A stretch of 37,213 nucleotides of DNA from Centipeda periodontii DSM 2778 (GCF_000213975.1 NZ_GL892076.1:2339475-2376687); one strand, 5' to 3'; counted from the first letter of the stretch, positions 6,867-14,503 are shown. Notes: generated by a model not told the origin, from the sequence alone. Translations and numbers: made by a program.

Positions 6867-7015
6867 ATATATCTGCGAGCTTTGTCTTGCCCGCCCCCGG
6901 CTGCCCGGCAAGAAGGTAGCCTGTGGATTTTTTGATGGGTGACCGCGCCCAATAAATCGGCTTTGATTTTTTCTTTTTGTTCATCAAGCTCCTTTGCGCT
7001 GTAGTTCTCCGGCAT
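6865..7015 (-). pseudogene. Zeta-type toxin remnant (Walker A only)
   Basis: Zeta toxins are P-loop kinases that phosphorylate UDP-N-acetyl sugars. From an ATG at 7015 (GGAGG upstream) the frame reads MPENYSAKELDEQ, then KADLLGAVTHQK. A run of six A breaks the frame; with five A it continues STGYLLAGQPGAGKTKLADI and meets TAA at 6865. GQPGAGKT is the Walker A motif. Everything after it, about 200 residues in the family, is gone, and a dispersed repeat lies about 40 nt further on. Without the shift the frame runs on to 6812 as nonsense. The start overlaps the antitoxin-like gene by 32 nt, normal for toxin-antitoxin operons. The toxin cannot be active. Confidence 0.75.
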
Positions 7016-7277
7016 CTCCAGCCTCCAACTCTCGAACGTAGGCACGGGCACGCACAAATTCCTGCTTCAGTTTCGCTATATCTTCCGGTGTATTATAGCG
7101 GTCGCCAAGAATCCCGTGCAAAGTTGTGCGGAGTTCGCTTTGGAAGCCGGACATCGGATGCACTGCGTCCTGCGCATCAAGCCCCATGCGATCCTTGATA
7201 CGGCTCACATCTGCCAAAAGCTCTGCAAAACCTTCGTGCAGGATCTCCTTTGCTTCAATAACTTCATACGGAATCAT
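6984..7277 (-). CDS. Antitoxin-like protein of the zeta-type pair (97 aa)
   Basis: ATG at 7277 follows AAAGGGGGCG; TATAAT lies 22 nt upstream. The protein is soluble and helical, with EVIEAKEILHEGFAELLADV, VHPMSGFQSELRTTLHGILG and a charged C-terminal helix. The gene directly precedes and overlaps a zeta-toxin remnant, so by position it is the antitoxin of that pair. It is not recognisably an epsilon or PezA protein, having no clear helix-turn-helix. Its own reading frame is intact although the toxin is destroyed, making it an orphan. Confidence 0.65.
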   Translation of the reverse strand: MIPYEVIEAKEILHEGFAELLADVSRIKDRMGLDAQDAVHPMSGFQSELRTTLHGILGDRYNTPEDIAKLKQEFVRARAYVRELEAGDAGELQRKGA

Positions 7278-7298
7278 TGTATCGCCCCCTTTGTTCGC

Positions 7299-7304
7299 AT
7301 TATA
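7299..7304 (-). promoter_or_regulatory. -10 element of the antitoxin-like gene
   Basis: TATAAT on the minus strand, followed at a suitable distance by the AAAGGGGG ribosome binding site. No strong -35 is seen; the stem at 7312-7347 lies directly upstream. Confidence 0.45.
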
Positions 7305-7311
7305 CCACAAG

Positions 7312-7347
7312 GGCGCATCAAAGACTATATCCGCCCTTCGATGCGCC
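7312..7347. terminator. Stem-loop between gene remnant and antitoxin gene
   Basis: GGCGCATCAAAG (7312-7323) and CTTCGATGCGCC (7336-7347) pair over 12 bp with one G-U type position. On the plus strand it is followed by TTTGTCTT. It separates the remnant at 7354 from the antitoxin promoter. Confidence 0.5.
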
Positions 7348-7353
7348 TTTGTC

Positions 7354-7407
7354 TTACGCAAAACAGCAGGGAATGTTGAGCGCATGAAGTCCCGATATAT
7401 ATTTCAT
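7354..7407 (-). pseudogene. Orphan 5' end of a gene (17 codons)
   Basis: GAAAGGAG precedes an ATG at 7407, and a TATAAT lies further upstream (GATGCTATAATAGAGG). The frame reads MKYISGLHALNIPC and then stops after three more residues. A good promoter and ribosome binding site leading to 17 codons suggests a truncated gene rather than a functional peptide. I have a weak recollection of longer Firmicutes proteins starting like this; unconfirmed. Confidence 0.4.
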
Positions 7408-7468
7408 GTCAACGCTCCTTTCCGTTCTTCCCGCCTCTATTATAGCATCTTCTCCGTTTTGTAGTCAT

Positions 7469-7510
7469 ATCTACGCCAATCGGAAGGTCTATTTTGTCAG
7501 CGATTCCTTA
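7469..7510. repeat. Dispersed repeat, partial copy (one end)
   Basis: The 42 bp from ATCTACGCCAATCGG to GATTCCTTA match the right end of the copy at 8896-9056 almost base for base (9016-9056). The other 120 bp of the element are missing. Confidence 0.75.
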
Positions 7511-7511
7511 G

Positions 7512-7577
7512 CTTCCCCCGCCAGAGCGGGGGAAGTGGCGAGCACAGCGAGCCGATAGGGGCATTCGTGCAACAGCC
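7512..7577. repeat. Palindromic intergenic repeat after the aminotransferase gene
   Basis: CTTCCCCCGC and GCGGGGGAAG form a perfect 10-bp stem with a CAGA loop. A short GTGGCGAGC-ACAGCGAGCCGAT segment follows, then TTCGTGCAACAGCC at 7564-7577, which recurs exactly at 18145-18158. It can end the aminotransferase transcript. With 7278-7511 this fills the gene-free gap. Confidence 0.6.
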
Positions 7578-7597
7578 TCTTGCAAACATAGCATCGT

Positions 7598-8863
7598 TTA
7601 GAGTGCTGCGACCTCTGCAGCGACACGAAGGAACTGTGTGATCTCTGCAGGTGTGTTGACATGCAGCGGTGAGAGACGCACAACGCCCTCCGAATCGAAC
7701 TCGCGCACCATGCGGTTGGAGTAGCTGCTCTCTGCCGAGCGTTCAAAGGCAACAATGCCGCGTTTCTCGAGCTCTTTTGCAGCGGTCTTGACATCCATTC
7801 GGTCAAACTCCGCACCGACAATGAGGTCGCGCTGCACGAGATCCGGATCGTCCATCTTGACCGTAATGCCCTTGATGTGCCGAAGTCCGGGAGCCTCGCC
7901 CGTCCCCTCGAGCATCAGCTCGAGCAGAGCATGCTCATGCGCTGCAATGCGCTCCATGCCCGCGACAAAGGAGGAGCGGCGATCCGTGGATGCGCCGCCA
8001 AGACCGCATACATAGTCGACGACAGCGGACACGGAGGCAAACTGTCCCGTTGCGGGGCTGCCGATCTCCCAGTCATCCGCAGCCCTTCCGATGAGTTTAT
8101 GATGCGGGTACTCCTTGATGCGCGCAGAGAGATACATGAGGCCGAATCCACGGCACCCGAAGAATTTATACGGCGCAATATTCATCGCGTCGACGCCGAT
8201 CTCCTCCGGATTGAGGACGCCGTGCGGAGCGTGCTGCACCGCATCGCTGATGATATACATATCCGGATTGATGTGCCGTGCCTCCTTCGCAATGGTTGCG
8301 ATATCCATGATATGTCCGGAGATATTCGATGCAGCCATGACGCTCAGGATCGCCGTGTTCTTATCCACGAGCGCGAGAATTTTTTCCACATCGACACCAC
8401 CCGTCGCCGGATTTGCTCGCGCAACGCGCAGCTCTCGTCCGTGCTTTTCGGCGTACATGGTCATGGCGTCAAAGGACGATGGATGCTCTAGGATTGTGGT
8501 CACACAGTTCGTTCCCTCAGCATGCTCGCTCAAGAGGCGCACAATATACATCATGAGCTGAGATGCTGTATATCCCGTTGCAACCTCTCCATCACGGCAG
8601 TTGAAGATCATGCGGATATCCGCACGCGCCCGGTTCTCGAGCTCCGCAAGTTCAAGCGCGAGACGGTTGGAATGCTCCGAGGCATCCGGCATCAGATCCG
8701 CGTCATAGAAGGCTTTCTCCGCCGCCGTAAGCCGCAGAGAACCTCCGGCGTTATCGAAGAACAGGCGTGCATCCTCGTTCCGATCGCGATCCACATACGC
8801 AAATTGCTTCCGAATTTCTGCAAGCTCTGCCTCTGTAAACAGCTGTCCAAACTTTGTTTCCAT
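7598..8863 (-). CDS. Class V aminotransferase / cysteine desulfurase-like enzyme (421 aa)
   Basis: PLP-dependent enzyme of the NifS/Csd fold. Start ATG at 8863 after AAGGAG with 8-nt spacing. Motifs: LFFDNAGGS near the N-terminus (substrate loop), GYTASQLMMY and TTILEHPSS (cofactor phosphate and ring region), the PLP-binding Asp in IISDAVQHAPHG, and the Schiff-base Lys in NIAPYKFFGCRGFG. The C-terminal domain ends VVRLSPLHVNTPAEI, where the RxSxxxYNT motif of desulfurases would be. I see no clear catalytic cysteine loop, so it may be a lyase or aminotransferase rather than an iron-sulfur cluster desulfurase. Monocistronic; no neighbouring Suf or Isc genes. Confidence 0.85.
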   Translation of the reverse strand: METKFGQLFTEAELAEIRKQFAYVDRDRNEDARLFFDNAGGSLRLTAAEKAFYDADLMPDASEHSNRLALELAELENRARADIRMIFNCRDGEVATGYTASQLMMYIVRLLSEHAEGTNCVTTILEHPSSFDAMTMYAEKHGRELRVARANPATGGVDVEKILALVDKNTAILSVMAASNISGHIMDIATIAKEARHINPDMYIISDAVQHAPHGVLNPEEIGVDAMNIAPYKFFGCRGFGLMYLSARIKEYPHHKLIGRAADDWEIGSPATGQFASVSAVVDYVCGLGGASTDRRSSFVAGMERIAAHEHALLELMLEGTGEAPGLRHIKGITVKMDDPDLVQRDLIVGAEFDRMDVKTAAKELEKRGIVAFERSAESSYSNRMVREFDSEGVVRLSPLHVNTPAEITQFLRVAAEVAAL

Positions 8864-8895
8864 GTCAGCATCTCCTTTTCCCGCGTCAAATAACT

Positions 8896-9056
8896 AGGGA
8901 AGCACTGATAGATTCAGCACCATCATCTTGGCGATCTTTTTTGCCCGCTTTTCGCCCTCGATCCTCCACAGAGCACCACTCTGCGTCCGGTTTGCCTCTT
9001 CAATCGGACGAAAAAATCTACGCCAATCGGAAGGTCTATTTTGTCAGTGATTCCCT
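8896..9056 (-). repeat. MITE-like dispersed repeat, full copy 2
   Basis: Inverted relative to the copy at 6661. Left end AGGGAAGCACTGATAG, right end TTTGTCAGTGATTCCCT. It is 161 bp, the same length as copy 1 and collinear with it along its whole extent. It lies in the gap between the aminotransferase start and the flavodoxin terminator; the rest of the gap (9057-9155) is AT-rich with no gene. Confidence 0.75.
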
Positions 9057-9159
9057 CTATGATTTTCTCTAATTATATAGCAGTTCCTAGGAAATAGAAA
9101 ATTGATTATCTGACTATTAAATATAGAATTCACTTATATTGTGCATGACAACAGAAAAT

Positions 9160-9191
9160 GACCGTATCGCAGAAACTTCCGCAATACGGTC
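9160..9191. terminator. Terminator of the DUF2225-flavodoxin operon
   Basis: GACCGTAT and ATACGGTC form a perfect 8-bp outer stem, extended by inner GC pairs. ATTTT follows on both sides, so it can act in both directions. It ends the minus-strand operon. Confidence 0.8.
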
Positions 9192-9208
9192 ATTTTTATT
9201 GATGTTTC

Positions 9209-9697
9209 TCAGATGCCGAGCGCTGCGATCCATGAGTTGATCGCCATCGGCGTCTCCCCCATCTCGAAGCGGCGCCCTTCCTTCATCAGCGCCCCCTCCG
9301 CCGAGGGGCGCAGATGTACGGTCGTCTGTCCCATCGAGCTGCCGCCCGATGTCACAAACGGAACAATGATCTTGCCCGTCAGATCATGGCTCTCGAGGAA
9401 GGTGTTGATGATGTGCGGTGCGACGTACCACCAGATCGGGAACCCGACAAAGATGACGTTGTACGGCGCAAGATCGATCGGCGCGCCGCCAAGTGCCGGT
9501 CGACTGTTCGGGTCGCGCATCTCTGTACTCGTCCGGCTCTTCTCGTCATTCCAGTTGAGATCATCCTGCGTATAGGGAACGGCGGGCACAATCTCATAGA
9601 GGTCCGCACCGATGACATCGGCGATCCTGTGCGCAACCTGCTCCGTTCGCCGCGAGGGAGATGCAGAGAAGTAGGCAATCAGCATTTTCCCATGCAT
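9209..9697 (-). CDS. Flavodoxin-family protein (162 aa)
   Basis: FMN-binding electron carrier. Start ATG at 9697: AGGAGG is 7 nt upstream, and the preceding gene's TAA ends 1 nt before it. The N-terminus MLIAYFSASPSRRTEQVA is the FMN phosphate loop, in a divergent form (S-A-S-P-S-R-R-T); later come FVGFPIWWYVAPHIINTF and PFVTSGGSSMGQT, both typical of the Flav_4-type subgroup that includes many NADPH-linked flavodoxins. It is last in a four-gene operon with proteins of unknown function, just before the terminator. The redox partner is unknown. Confidence 0.9.
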   Translation of the reverse strand: MHGKMLIAYFSASPSRRTEQVAHRIADVIGADLYEIVPAVPYTQDDLNWNDEKSRTSTEMRDPNSRPALGGAPIDLAPYNVIFVGFPIWWYVAPHIINTFLESHDLTGKIIVPFVTSGGSSMGQTTVHLRPSAEGALMKEGRRFEMGETPMAINSWIAALGI

Positions 9698-9698
9698 G

Positions 9699-11342
9699 TT
9701 ATTTCCTCCTCGCAAGATACTCTTGTGCGAATCCGGAATCCTCCGGCAGGATGTCCGACTCGAACATGCGGTTCCACGGGAACGTCACCACAACGGTGTC
9801 CACCTCCGCGATCGGCGGCAGGTTCTCCTCAATGAATTGATTCATCATGCGCGATGAACGCATGGAGACGGCATCCATCTTCGTCCCGAGGTTGCCGTAG
9901 AAGCCGTCGCCGCGCAGCCATGTGAGCTGGCGCGCAATCGTGTTGCGCACATTCGCCTGATACGCCCAGTCATCGAGATAGCGCGTCGTGAGCAGGTAGT
10001 CGATCGAATCCCCGTCCATATGACGAACGAGCATCCCTTCGCCGAGCGCAAAGCCGGAACTGTTCGTCGGCGTGTTCCACCCCGCATATGCCTGAATCTT
10101 ATAGAGGAGCCCGCGACGCTGCATCTCGTCCATGAGGGCATTGTCCGAGCCGTTCGCAAAGGCAATGTCAGCAACAGCAACCGGATAGCCCTTCGCCACA
10201 TAGTCCGATACGATATCGGCAAAGTATGTTGTCCCATCACGCGGCGTACCATCGTTGAGCACGGCATTTGCCTCATAGGTGCGCCCATCCGGATTCGTGT
10301 TCACCGTGAGTACGACATCCGCCTTCTCCGGCGCACGAACCATCATACCCCCCGCCGCGAAAACAGCATCCGAGATCGACGTGCTGATCTTCTCATCCGA
10401 GTATGCAGGCACGGTATCCGCACCGCGTCCCCAGTTATAGCGGGCGTAGACAAAGGGAATCTCATGTTTTTGTTCGTTCACGGCGCGTGTCAGCATGAGC
10501 AGGGCGATCTCGTCGATGCCCGCCATCGTCTGGAACCGCGTCTTACCGAGATCGGCGCCCTCCTCCGTGAGATGACGGCTCTCGAGATGCGTCTGCGAGA
10601 ACGGCGCATTGTCATCGCGACCGAGTGTGAGATAACGGAATGTACCGTGTTTGCGCAAAAGGTCAATCAGATATTCATTGACCGCATAGTTTTTCTCACG
10701 GCGTCCCATCCAGTCGGCAAGCGCCTCCTTCGGGATCAGGCGCCCGAGGAAGTCATATTCCTTGCGCTCACGGCGCGAGAGTCCCTCGACCTCCTCCTTG
10801 TCACGCAGAACCGTGTAGCGGAAGATATCCGCACCATAACGGCGGTAGTACTCCGGCTCCTCGTGTCCCGATGCCTCGCCGGAGCGCGGCGTCCGCATGA
10901 TGGAGCCGAACACGTAAAGCGGAGTCTTCGTATGAGAACGCTGCAATGCATCAAAGCGAGCTGCGCGTGCGAGCACCTGATCGCGTGTAAAGGAATGCTT
11001 GCGCGATCCGACGAGGCTGCCGTAGATCATCGCATCCGATGAGATCACCGCCGCCTTGACACCCGGCTGTGCCAGATTTTCATCCAGCCATGTCCAGAGT
11101 GCATCCGGGTGCCCCCAATCCTCGCGATTCCCGAGCAGATCCCGCGGTGGGGTAATGACATCATAGCCCACACGCTGCACCACATCCGCCGTCTGCTTGC
11201 TTGAGATCGGGCGGTTATCATGCGGGATAAAAACAATCTTCTCCGTAACCGGCTCCTTCTTTGCCGCGTCGATCGACTGCGGCACAAGGAACACGGTCAG
11301 CATTGCAATACAAAGTGTACGAATCCAAGAAAATCTCGTCAA
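9699..11342 (-). CDS. DUF4127 family protein, exported (547 aa)
   Basis: Start is the TTG at 11342, with AAGGAGG six nt upstream; it overlaps the previous gene's stop by 4 nt. Residues 5-26 form a signal peptide (WIRTLCIAMLTVFLVPQSIDA). The family pattern is clear: IPHDNRPIS near residue 40, DVITPPRDLLGN, ISSDAMIYGSLVGSR, and a middle LGRDDNAPFSQT followed by an alpha/beta C-terminal half. The function of DUF4127 is unknown; the paired Asp residues suggest metal or nucleotide/sugar binding. Membership in an operon with a flavodoxin and a zinc/TPR protein gives no clear answer. Confidence 0.85.
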   Translation of the reverse strand: MTRFSWIRTLCIAMLTVFLVPQSIDAAKKEPVTEKIVFIPHDNRPISSKQTADVVQRVGYDVITPPRDLLGNREDWGHPDALWTWLDENLAQPGVKAAVISSDAMIYGSLVGSRKHSFTRDQVLARAARFDALQRSHTKTPLYVFGSIMRTPRSGEASGHEEPEYYRRYGADIFRYTVLRDKEEVEGLSRRERKEYDFLGRLIPKEALADWMGRREKNYAVNEYLIDLLRKHGTFRYLTLGRDDNAPFSQTHLESRHLTEEGADLGKTRFQTMAGIDEIALLMLTRAVNEQKHEIPFVYARYNWGRGADTVPAYSDEKISTSISDAVFAAGGMMVRAPEKADVVLTVNTNPDGRTYEANAVLNDGTPRDGTTYFADIVSDYVAKGYPVAVADIAFANGSDNALMDEMQRRGLLYKIQAYAGWNTPTNSSGFALGEGMLVRHMDGDSIDYLLTTRYLDDWAYQANVRNTIARQLTWLRGDGFYGNLGTKMDAVSMRSSRMMNQFIEENLPPIAEVDTVVVTFPWNRMFESDILPEDSGFAQEYLARRK

Positions 11343-12070
11343 TGTGTACCTCCTTTTTCCGCCGCATCCCCTGTGTCAACGGAACCGCTTTCCTGCAGAA
11401 TTGCCCGGAGTGCTTCCCCTACATCATCGGGCATATTCAGTTTCGTATCAAACATAATGCCGCCCTCGCGCACGGCAGCTCCCTCGATCTCGACCATATC
11501 CGTCAGCTTGTGCCCGCGGAACGTCGTCTGACCGAGCTTCGAGGCGGCAAGCACCTCATGGAAATCCACGTACACCTTGTTGCCGCGAATATTCACGGGC
11601 AGACGGTCAGAGACATCAAGATGCCCCATCATGCGCTCCACCATCGAGAGCGAGATGCGCGAGAACACCCATGAGACGAGTCCGTGATTCGGGATATTCT
11701 TCTCCCGCACACAATAGACCGCATATGACTTATCCCCGACATGGACGAATTCATCGATCGTCCCCGAGAGTTCGATCGTCTTATATTTTTTCGTCGTTGT
11801 GCAGGTGAGATCGAGACGCCCGTTTTCGTGCGAGCGAAGCATAATCCCACGGATCGTACCATCCGTCCCGAGGTTCTTCGCGATCGCCTCGTTCAGCATC
11901 GAATCGCGCACGAAGAGATGCCCCTCGGCAATCTGCGCGAGTGTCTCACGATCCCAAGTATCGCGCAGCACCGTGAGGACAGGGCGATAATCTTTCACTG
12001 CCTCGCGGACACTGCCCCAGTCGATCTTCTGCACCTGCTCGATAAAATTTGCAGGGATATCAATGACCAT
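11339..12070 (-). CDS. Hypothetical protein (243 aa) between DUF2225 and DUF4127
   Basis: The ATG at 12070 overlaps the preceding stop (TGATG). The protein is soluble and lacks a signal sequence. Its first 90 residues are helical; residues 90-210 look beta-rich with repeated pattern (IRGIMLRSHENGRLDL, KTIELSGTIDEFVH, LPVNIRGNKVYVDFHEVL, FRGHKLTDMVEIEGAAV). This resembles the LmeA/DUF2993 lipid-binding fold only loosely, and I do not make that assignment. Translational overlap on both sides says its product is made in step with the neighbours. Confidence 0.75.
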   Translation of the reverse strand: MVIDIPANFIEQVQKIDWGSVREAVKDYRPVLTVLRDTWDRETLAQIAEGHLFVRDSMLNEAIAKNLGTDGTIRGIMLRSHENGRLDLTCTTTKKYKTIELSGTIDEFVHVGDKSYAVYCVREKNIPNHGLVSWVFSRISLSMVERMMGHLDVSDRLPVNIRGNKVYVDFHEVLAASKLGQTTFRGHKLTDMVEIEGAAVREGGIMFDTKLNMPDDVGEALRAILQESGSVDTGDAAEKGGTH

Positions 12071-12768
12071 CAATTCTTCGCCTTCTCCGCTTCCGCCTTC
12101 TTCTCACGCAGATCGAGCCAGAGATTCTGCGTGCGCTCGAAGAGCTTCGTATCGTTCTTGCGCACTTCCTGATCGCTCATGATCTGCGAGAGCATCTGCG
12201 TCGCCTTCTCATAGTCGCCCAGACGATAGTATGCCGCCCCCGCAATGTAGAGCGCCATGCTGTCGCTCATCCCGTTGATGGGGTAATGCTCCGTCATCAC
12301 CGACTTCTCATAGAGCTCGGCAGCACGACGTAGCATCTCTGCCTCCTTTTCGTGTTCCTCCGTATCGCGGTAGACCCATGCCATGCCCATGCAGTAGCCC
12401 GCCTGCTTTTGGAGCGTCCAGCCGAGGCGCTCGGCAAAGTAGATGCCGAGCTTGTACGCGCGGATCGCCTCTTCCACCGTGCGCTCCTCCTTGTACGGCA
12501 GGTTGATCTTGTGTCCTGCGAGAAGCTCCTGGATCTTCGCCTTGTCACGCGCACTCAGCGGCTCCTCCGTGAACTGCTTCTCATCGGCGGCAAAGCCGCA
12601 GTGCTCACACAACCAGACACGATAGCGATAGGGATTCACCCCCTGATAGTGTACGCAGAAGTCCTCATCCGTCCCCAGCGTGATGAGGCGCGCCTTCAGC
12701 TTCGTCACATGCGTCTTTTCCCCACAGACCGGACATGGCTTCTCAACGGTGTAAGTATACTCAGACAT
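12070..12768 (-). CDS. DUF2225 family zinc/TPR protein (232 aa)
   Basis: Start ATG at 12768, preceded by GGGAGGAAG. An N-terminal CPVCGE and a later WLCEHCGFAA form a four-Cys zinc site (about residues 12-60). After it come TPR-like helices: AIRAYKLGIYFAERLG, CMGMAWVYRDTEEHEKEAEML and AGAAYYRLGDYEKATQML. A Lys/Glu-rich end follows. DUF2225 proteins are common in Firmicutes and of unknown function. First gene of a four-gene operon; stop and start of the next gene overlap by one base. Confidence 0.85.
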   Translation of the reverse strand: MSEYTYTVEKPCPVCGEKTHVTKLKARLITLGTDEDFCVHYQGVNPYRYRVWLCEHCGFAADEKQFTEEPLSARDKAKIQELLAGHKINLPYKEERTVEEAIRAYKLGIYFAERLGWTLQKQAGYCMGMAWVYRDTEEHEKEAEMLRRAAELYEKSVMTEHYPINGMSDSMALYIAGAAYYRLGDYEKATQMLSQIMSDQEVRKNDTKLFERTQNLWLDLREKKAEAEKAKN

Positions 12769-12902
12769 AATTCTTCCTCCCTATCTGAAAATCCATTTTA
12801 GCATACCATAAAATGGCAAAAAAAGAAATATCGTACATGTCATCATTGAAAACCTGTCCCATAAAACCAATTTTGCAGAAAAAGAGCCGCAAGTTTTCCA
12901 TA

Positions 12903-12932
12903 TTTACACATAACCTTTGTAAATCATATAAT
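12903..12932 (+). promoter_or_regulatory. Promoter/operator of the transaldolase-PTS operon
   Basis: TTTACA (12903-12908) and TATAAT (12927-12932) are 18 nt apart, upstream of GAAAGGAG and the first gene. TTTACA and TGTAAA form an inverted repeat over the -35 and spacer, a likely binding site for the PRD regulator encoded at the end of the operon. Confidence 0.7.
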
Positions 12933-12964
12933 AATTTCAAGGCAACTCTAGAAAGGAGTATCAT

Positions 12965-13681
12965 ATGAAATTACAGGATTTAAACATCAAGATTTTCGCC
13001 GACGGTGCAAATCTGGAGGACATGCTCAGCGTCTATCACAAGGGTGTCGTCCGCGGCTTCACCACTAACCCGTCCCTGATGAAGAAGGCCGGCGTCAAGG
13101 ATTACAAAGCATATGCCCGCGAGGTTCTGCAGCACATCCCGGATGATCCTGTGTCCTTCGAAGTCTTTTCCGATGATTTCGTCACAATGGAGAAGGAAGC
13201 GAACACAATTGCCGCATTGGGTGACAATGTGTATGTCAAAATCCCGGTGACGAACACGAAGGGCGAATCCTCCGCGCCGCTCATTCAAAAGCTGTCCGCA
13301 AAAGGCTGCAAGCTCAATGTCACGGCGATCTTCACGCTGGAGCAGACACAAACCGTGGTCGATGCGCTGTCAGCAGATACACCTGCCATTGTCTCGGTGT
13401 TTGCAGGCCGCATTGCCGACGCCGGCGCCGATGCCGCCGCGCTGATGAAAGAGGCTGCTGCAATCTGCGCAGCAAAGCCGAAGGCAGAACTCCTGTGGGC
13501 AAGCTGCCGCGAATTCTACAATATCATCGAAGCCGAAAAATGCGGCTGCCACATCATCACCGTACCGAATGATATCTTGGCAAAGAGCAAGAACTATGGC
13601 AAGGATCTGGAGGCATACTCACTCGAAACGGTACAGGGCTTCTACAAGGATGCGTCCGGACTCGGATTTACGATTTTGTAA
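12965..13681 (+). CDS. Transaldolase / fructose-6-phosphate aldolase-like enzyme (238 aa)
   Basis: Small transaldolase-family class I aldolase. GAAAGGAG precedes the ATG at 12965. Motifs: IFADGANLEDM (entry Asp), GFTTNPSLM (signature of the family), NVYVKIPVTN (Schiff-base Lys), LNVTAIFTLEQ and SVFAGRIADAGAD, and a C-terminal ITVPNDILAK. Length fits the short TalC/FSA type. These enzymes cleave or transfer three-carbon dihydroxyacetone units between sugars, such as fructose 6-phosphate or sedoheptulose 7-phosphate. It is the only enzyme in an operon with an ascorbate-type PTS, so it probably acts on the phosphorylated import product or a derivative of it. Confidence 0.9.
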   Translation: MKLQDLNIKIFADGANLEDMLSVYHKGVVRGFTTNPSLMKKAGVKDYKAYAREVLQHIPDDPVSFEVFSDDFVTMEKEANTIAALGDNVYVKIPVTNTKGESSAPLIQKLSAKGCKLNVTAIFTLEQTQTVVDALSADTPAIVSVFAGRIADAGADAAALMKEAAAICAAKPKAELLWASCREFYNIIEAEKCGCHIITVPNDILAKSKNYGKDLEAYSLETVQGFYKDASGLGFTIL

Positions 13682-13707
13682 GGCCGACAGGCTGTAGGTG
13701 ATATGGC

Positions 13708-14166
13708 ATGATTGAAAATTTGTTTACCGAACAGACGGTGGCTGTCAATGTGGCAGCAAAAGACTGGGAGGAAGCAGTTCGCTATGGTGGAGCAATGTTT
13801 GAAGCCGTCGGCAATACAACGGCGGAATACGCAGACGCCATGGTAAATACGGTCAAAGAGATCGGGAGTTATATCGTCATTGCCCCGGGGATTGCAATGC
13901 CGCACGCGCGTCCGGAGTATGGTGTGAAGAAGCTGGGCATGGGATTCGTGCGGCTCGCATCTCCTGTCCCCTTCGGCAACGAGGAATATGATCCTGTGGA
14001 TTTGCTCATCTTCCTCTGTGCGACCGATCACAATTCCCACATCTCCGCGCTGGCAGAGCTCATGCAGCTCCTCGAAGACGAAACGTTCTTGGAACGCGTG
14101 CGTGCTGGCATGACAAAGGAAGAGATTCTTTCCTACATCCAAAGCGGAGCTTTTAGGGAAACATAA
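13708..14166 (+). CDS. PTS EIIA component, fructose/mannitol/ascorbate type (152 aa)
   Basis: Phosphocarrier of the PTS, taking phosphate from HPr. The active-site His is in GIAMPHARPEYG (near residue 67). The flanking NYIVIAPGI-like (SYIVIAPGI), VRLASPVPFGN and CATDHNSHISALAELMQLL parts fit the EIIA-2 domain. The ribosome binding site is weak. It is the second gene of the operon, 26 nt after the transaldolase. Confidence 0.9.
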   Translation: MIENLFTEQTVAVNVAAKDWEEAVRYGGAMFEAVGNTTAEYADAMVNTVKEIGSYIVIAPGIAMPHARPEYGVKKLGMGFVRLASPVPFGNEEYDPVDLLIFLCATDHNSHISALAELMQLLEDETFLERVRAGMTKEEILSYIQSGAFRET

Positions 14167-14200
14167 AGAATCCTGTTATGCAAAGAAAGGAGTCAATCGT

Positions 14201-14476
14201 ATGAAATTGAAAGTATTGACGGTATGCGGCAACGGCATCGGCAGCAGCCTCATGTTGGCGATGAAGATACAGGAAATCTGTGCAGAGGAGGCCATTGACG
14301 CGGATGTCGAGTCCTGCGATTTTAATTCCGCGCAGGGGCGCCCTGCTGACCTCATCGTCACGGTCAAGGAACTGGCACAGCAGTTTGAGGGGCGCAACGT
14401 AGCCGTCATCCGCAGCTATGTAAACAAAAAGAAGATCAAAGAGGATGTGCTCGACGCCTTGCTCGCTCTGAAATAA
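14201..14476 (+). CDS. PTS EIIB component, ascorbate type (91 aa)
   Basis: Takes phosphate from EIIA and passes it to the incoming sugar. The start ATG has AAAGGAG upstream. The phosphocysteine loop is clear: TVCGNGIGSSLMLA, with Cys near residue 10. The rest is the usual alpha/beta fold, with ADLIVTVKELAQQF in the middle. Small size and sequence fit SgaB/UlaB-type EIIB. It is adjacent to the membrane component. Confidence 0.92.
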   Translation: MKLKVLTVCGNGIGSSLMLAMKIQEICAEEAIDADVESCDFNSAQGRPADLIVTVKELAQQFEGRNVAVIRSYVNKKKIKEDVLDALLALK

Positions 14477-14503
14477 CACCGACAAGACAGGAGGTAGTTT
14501 CAC

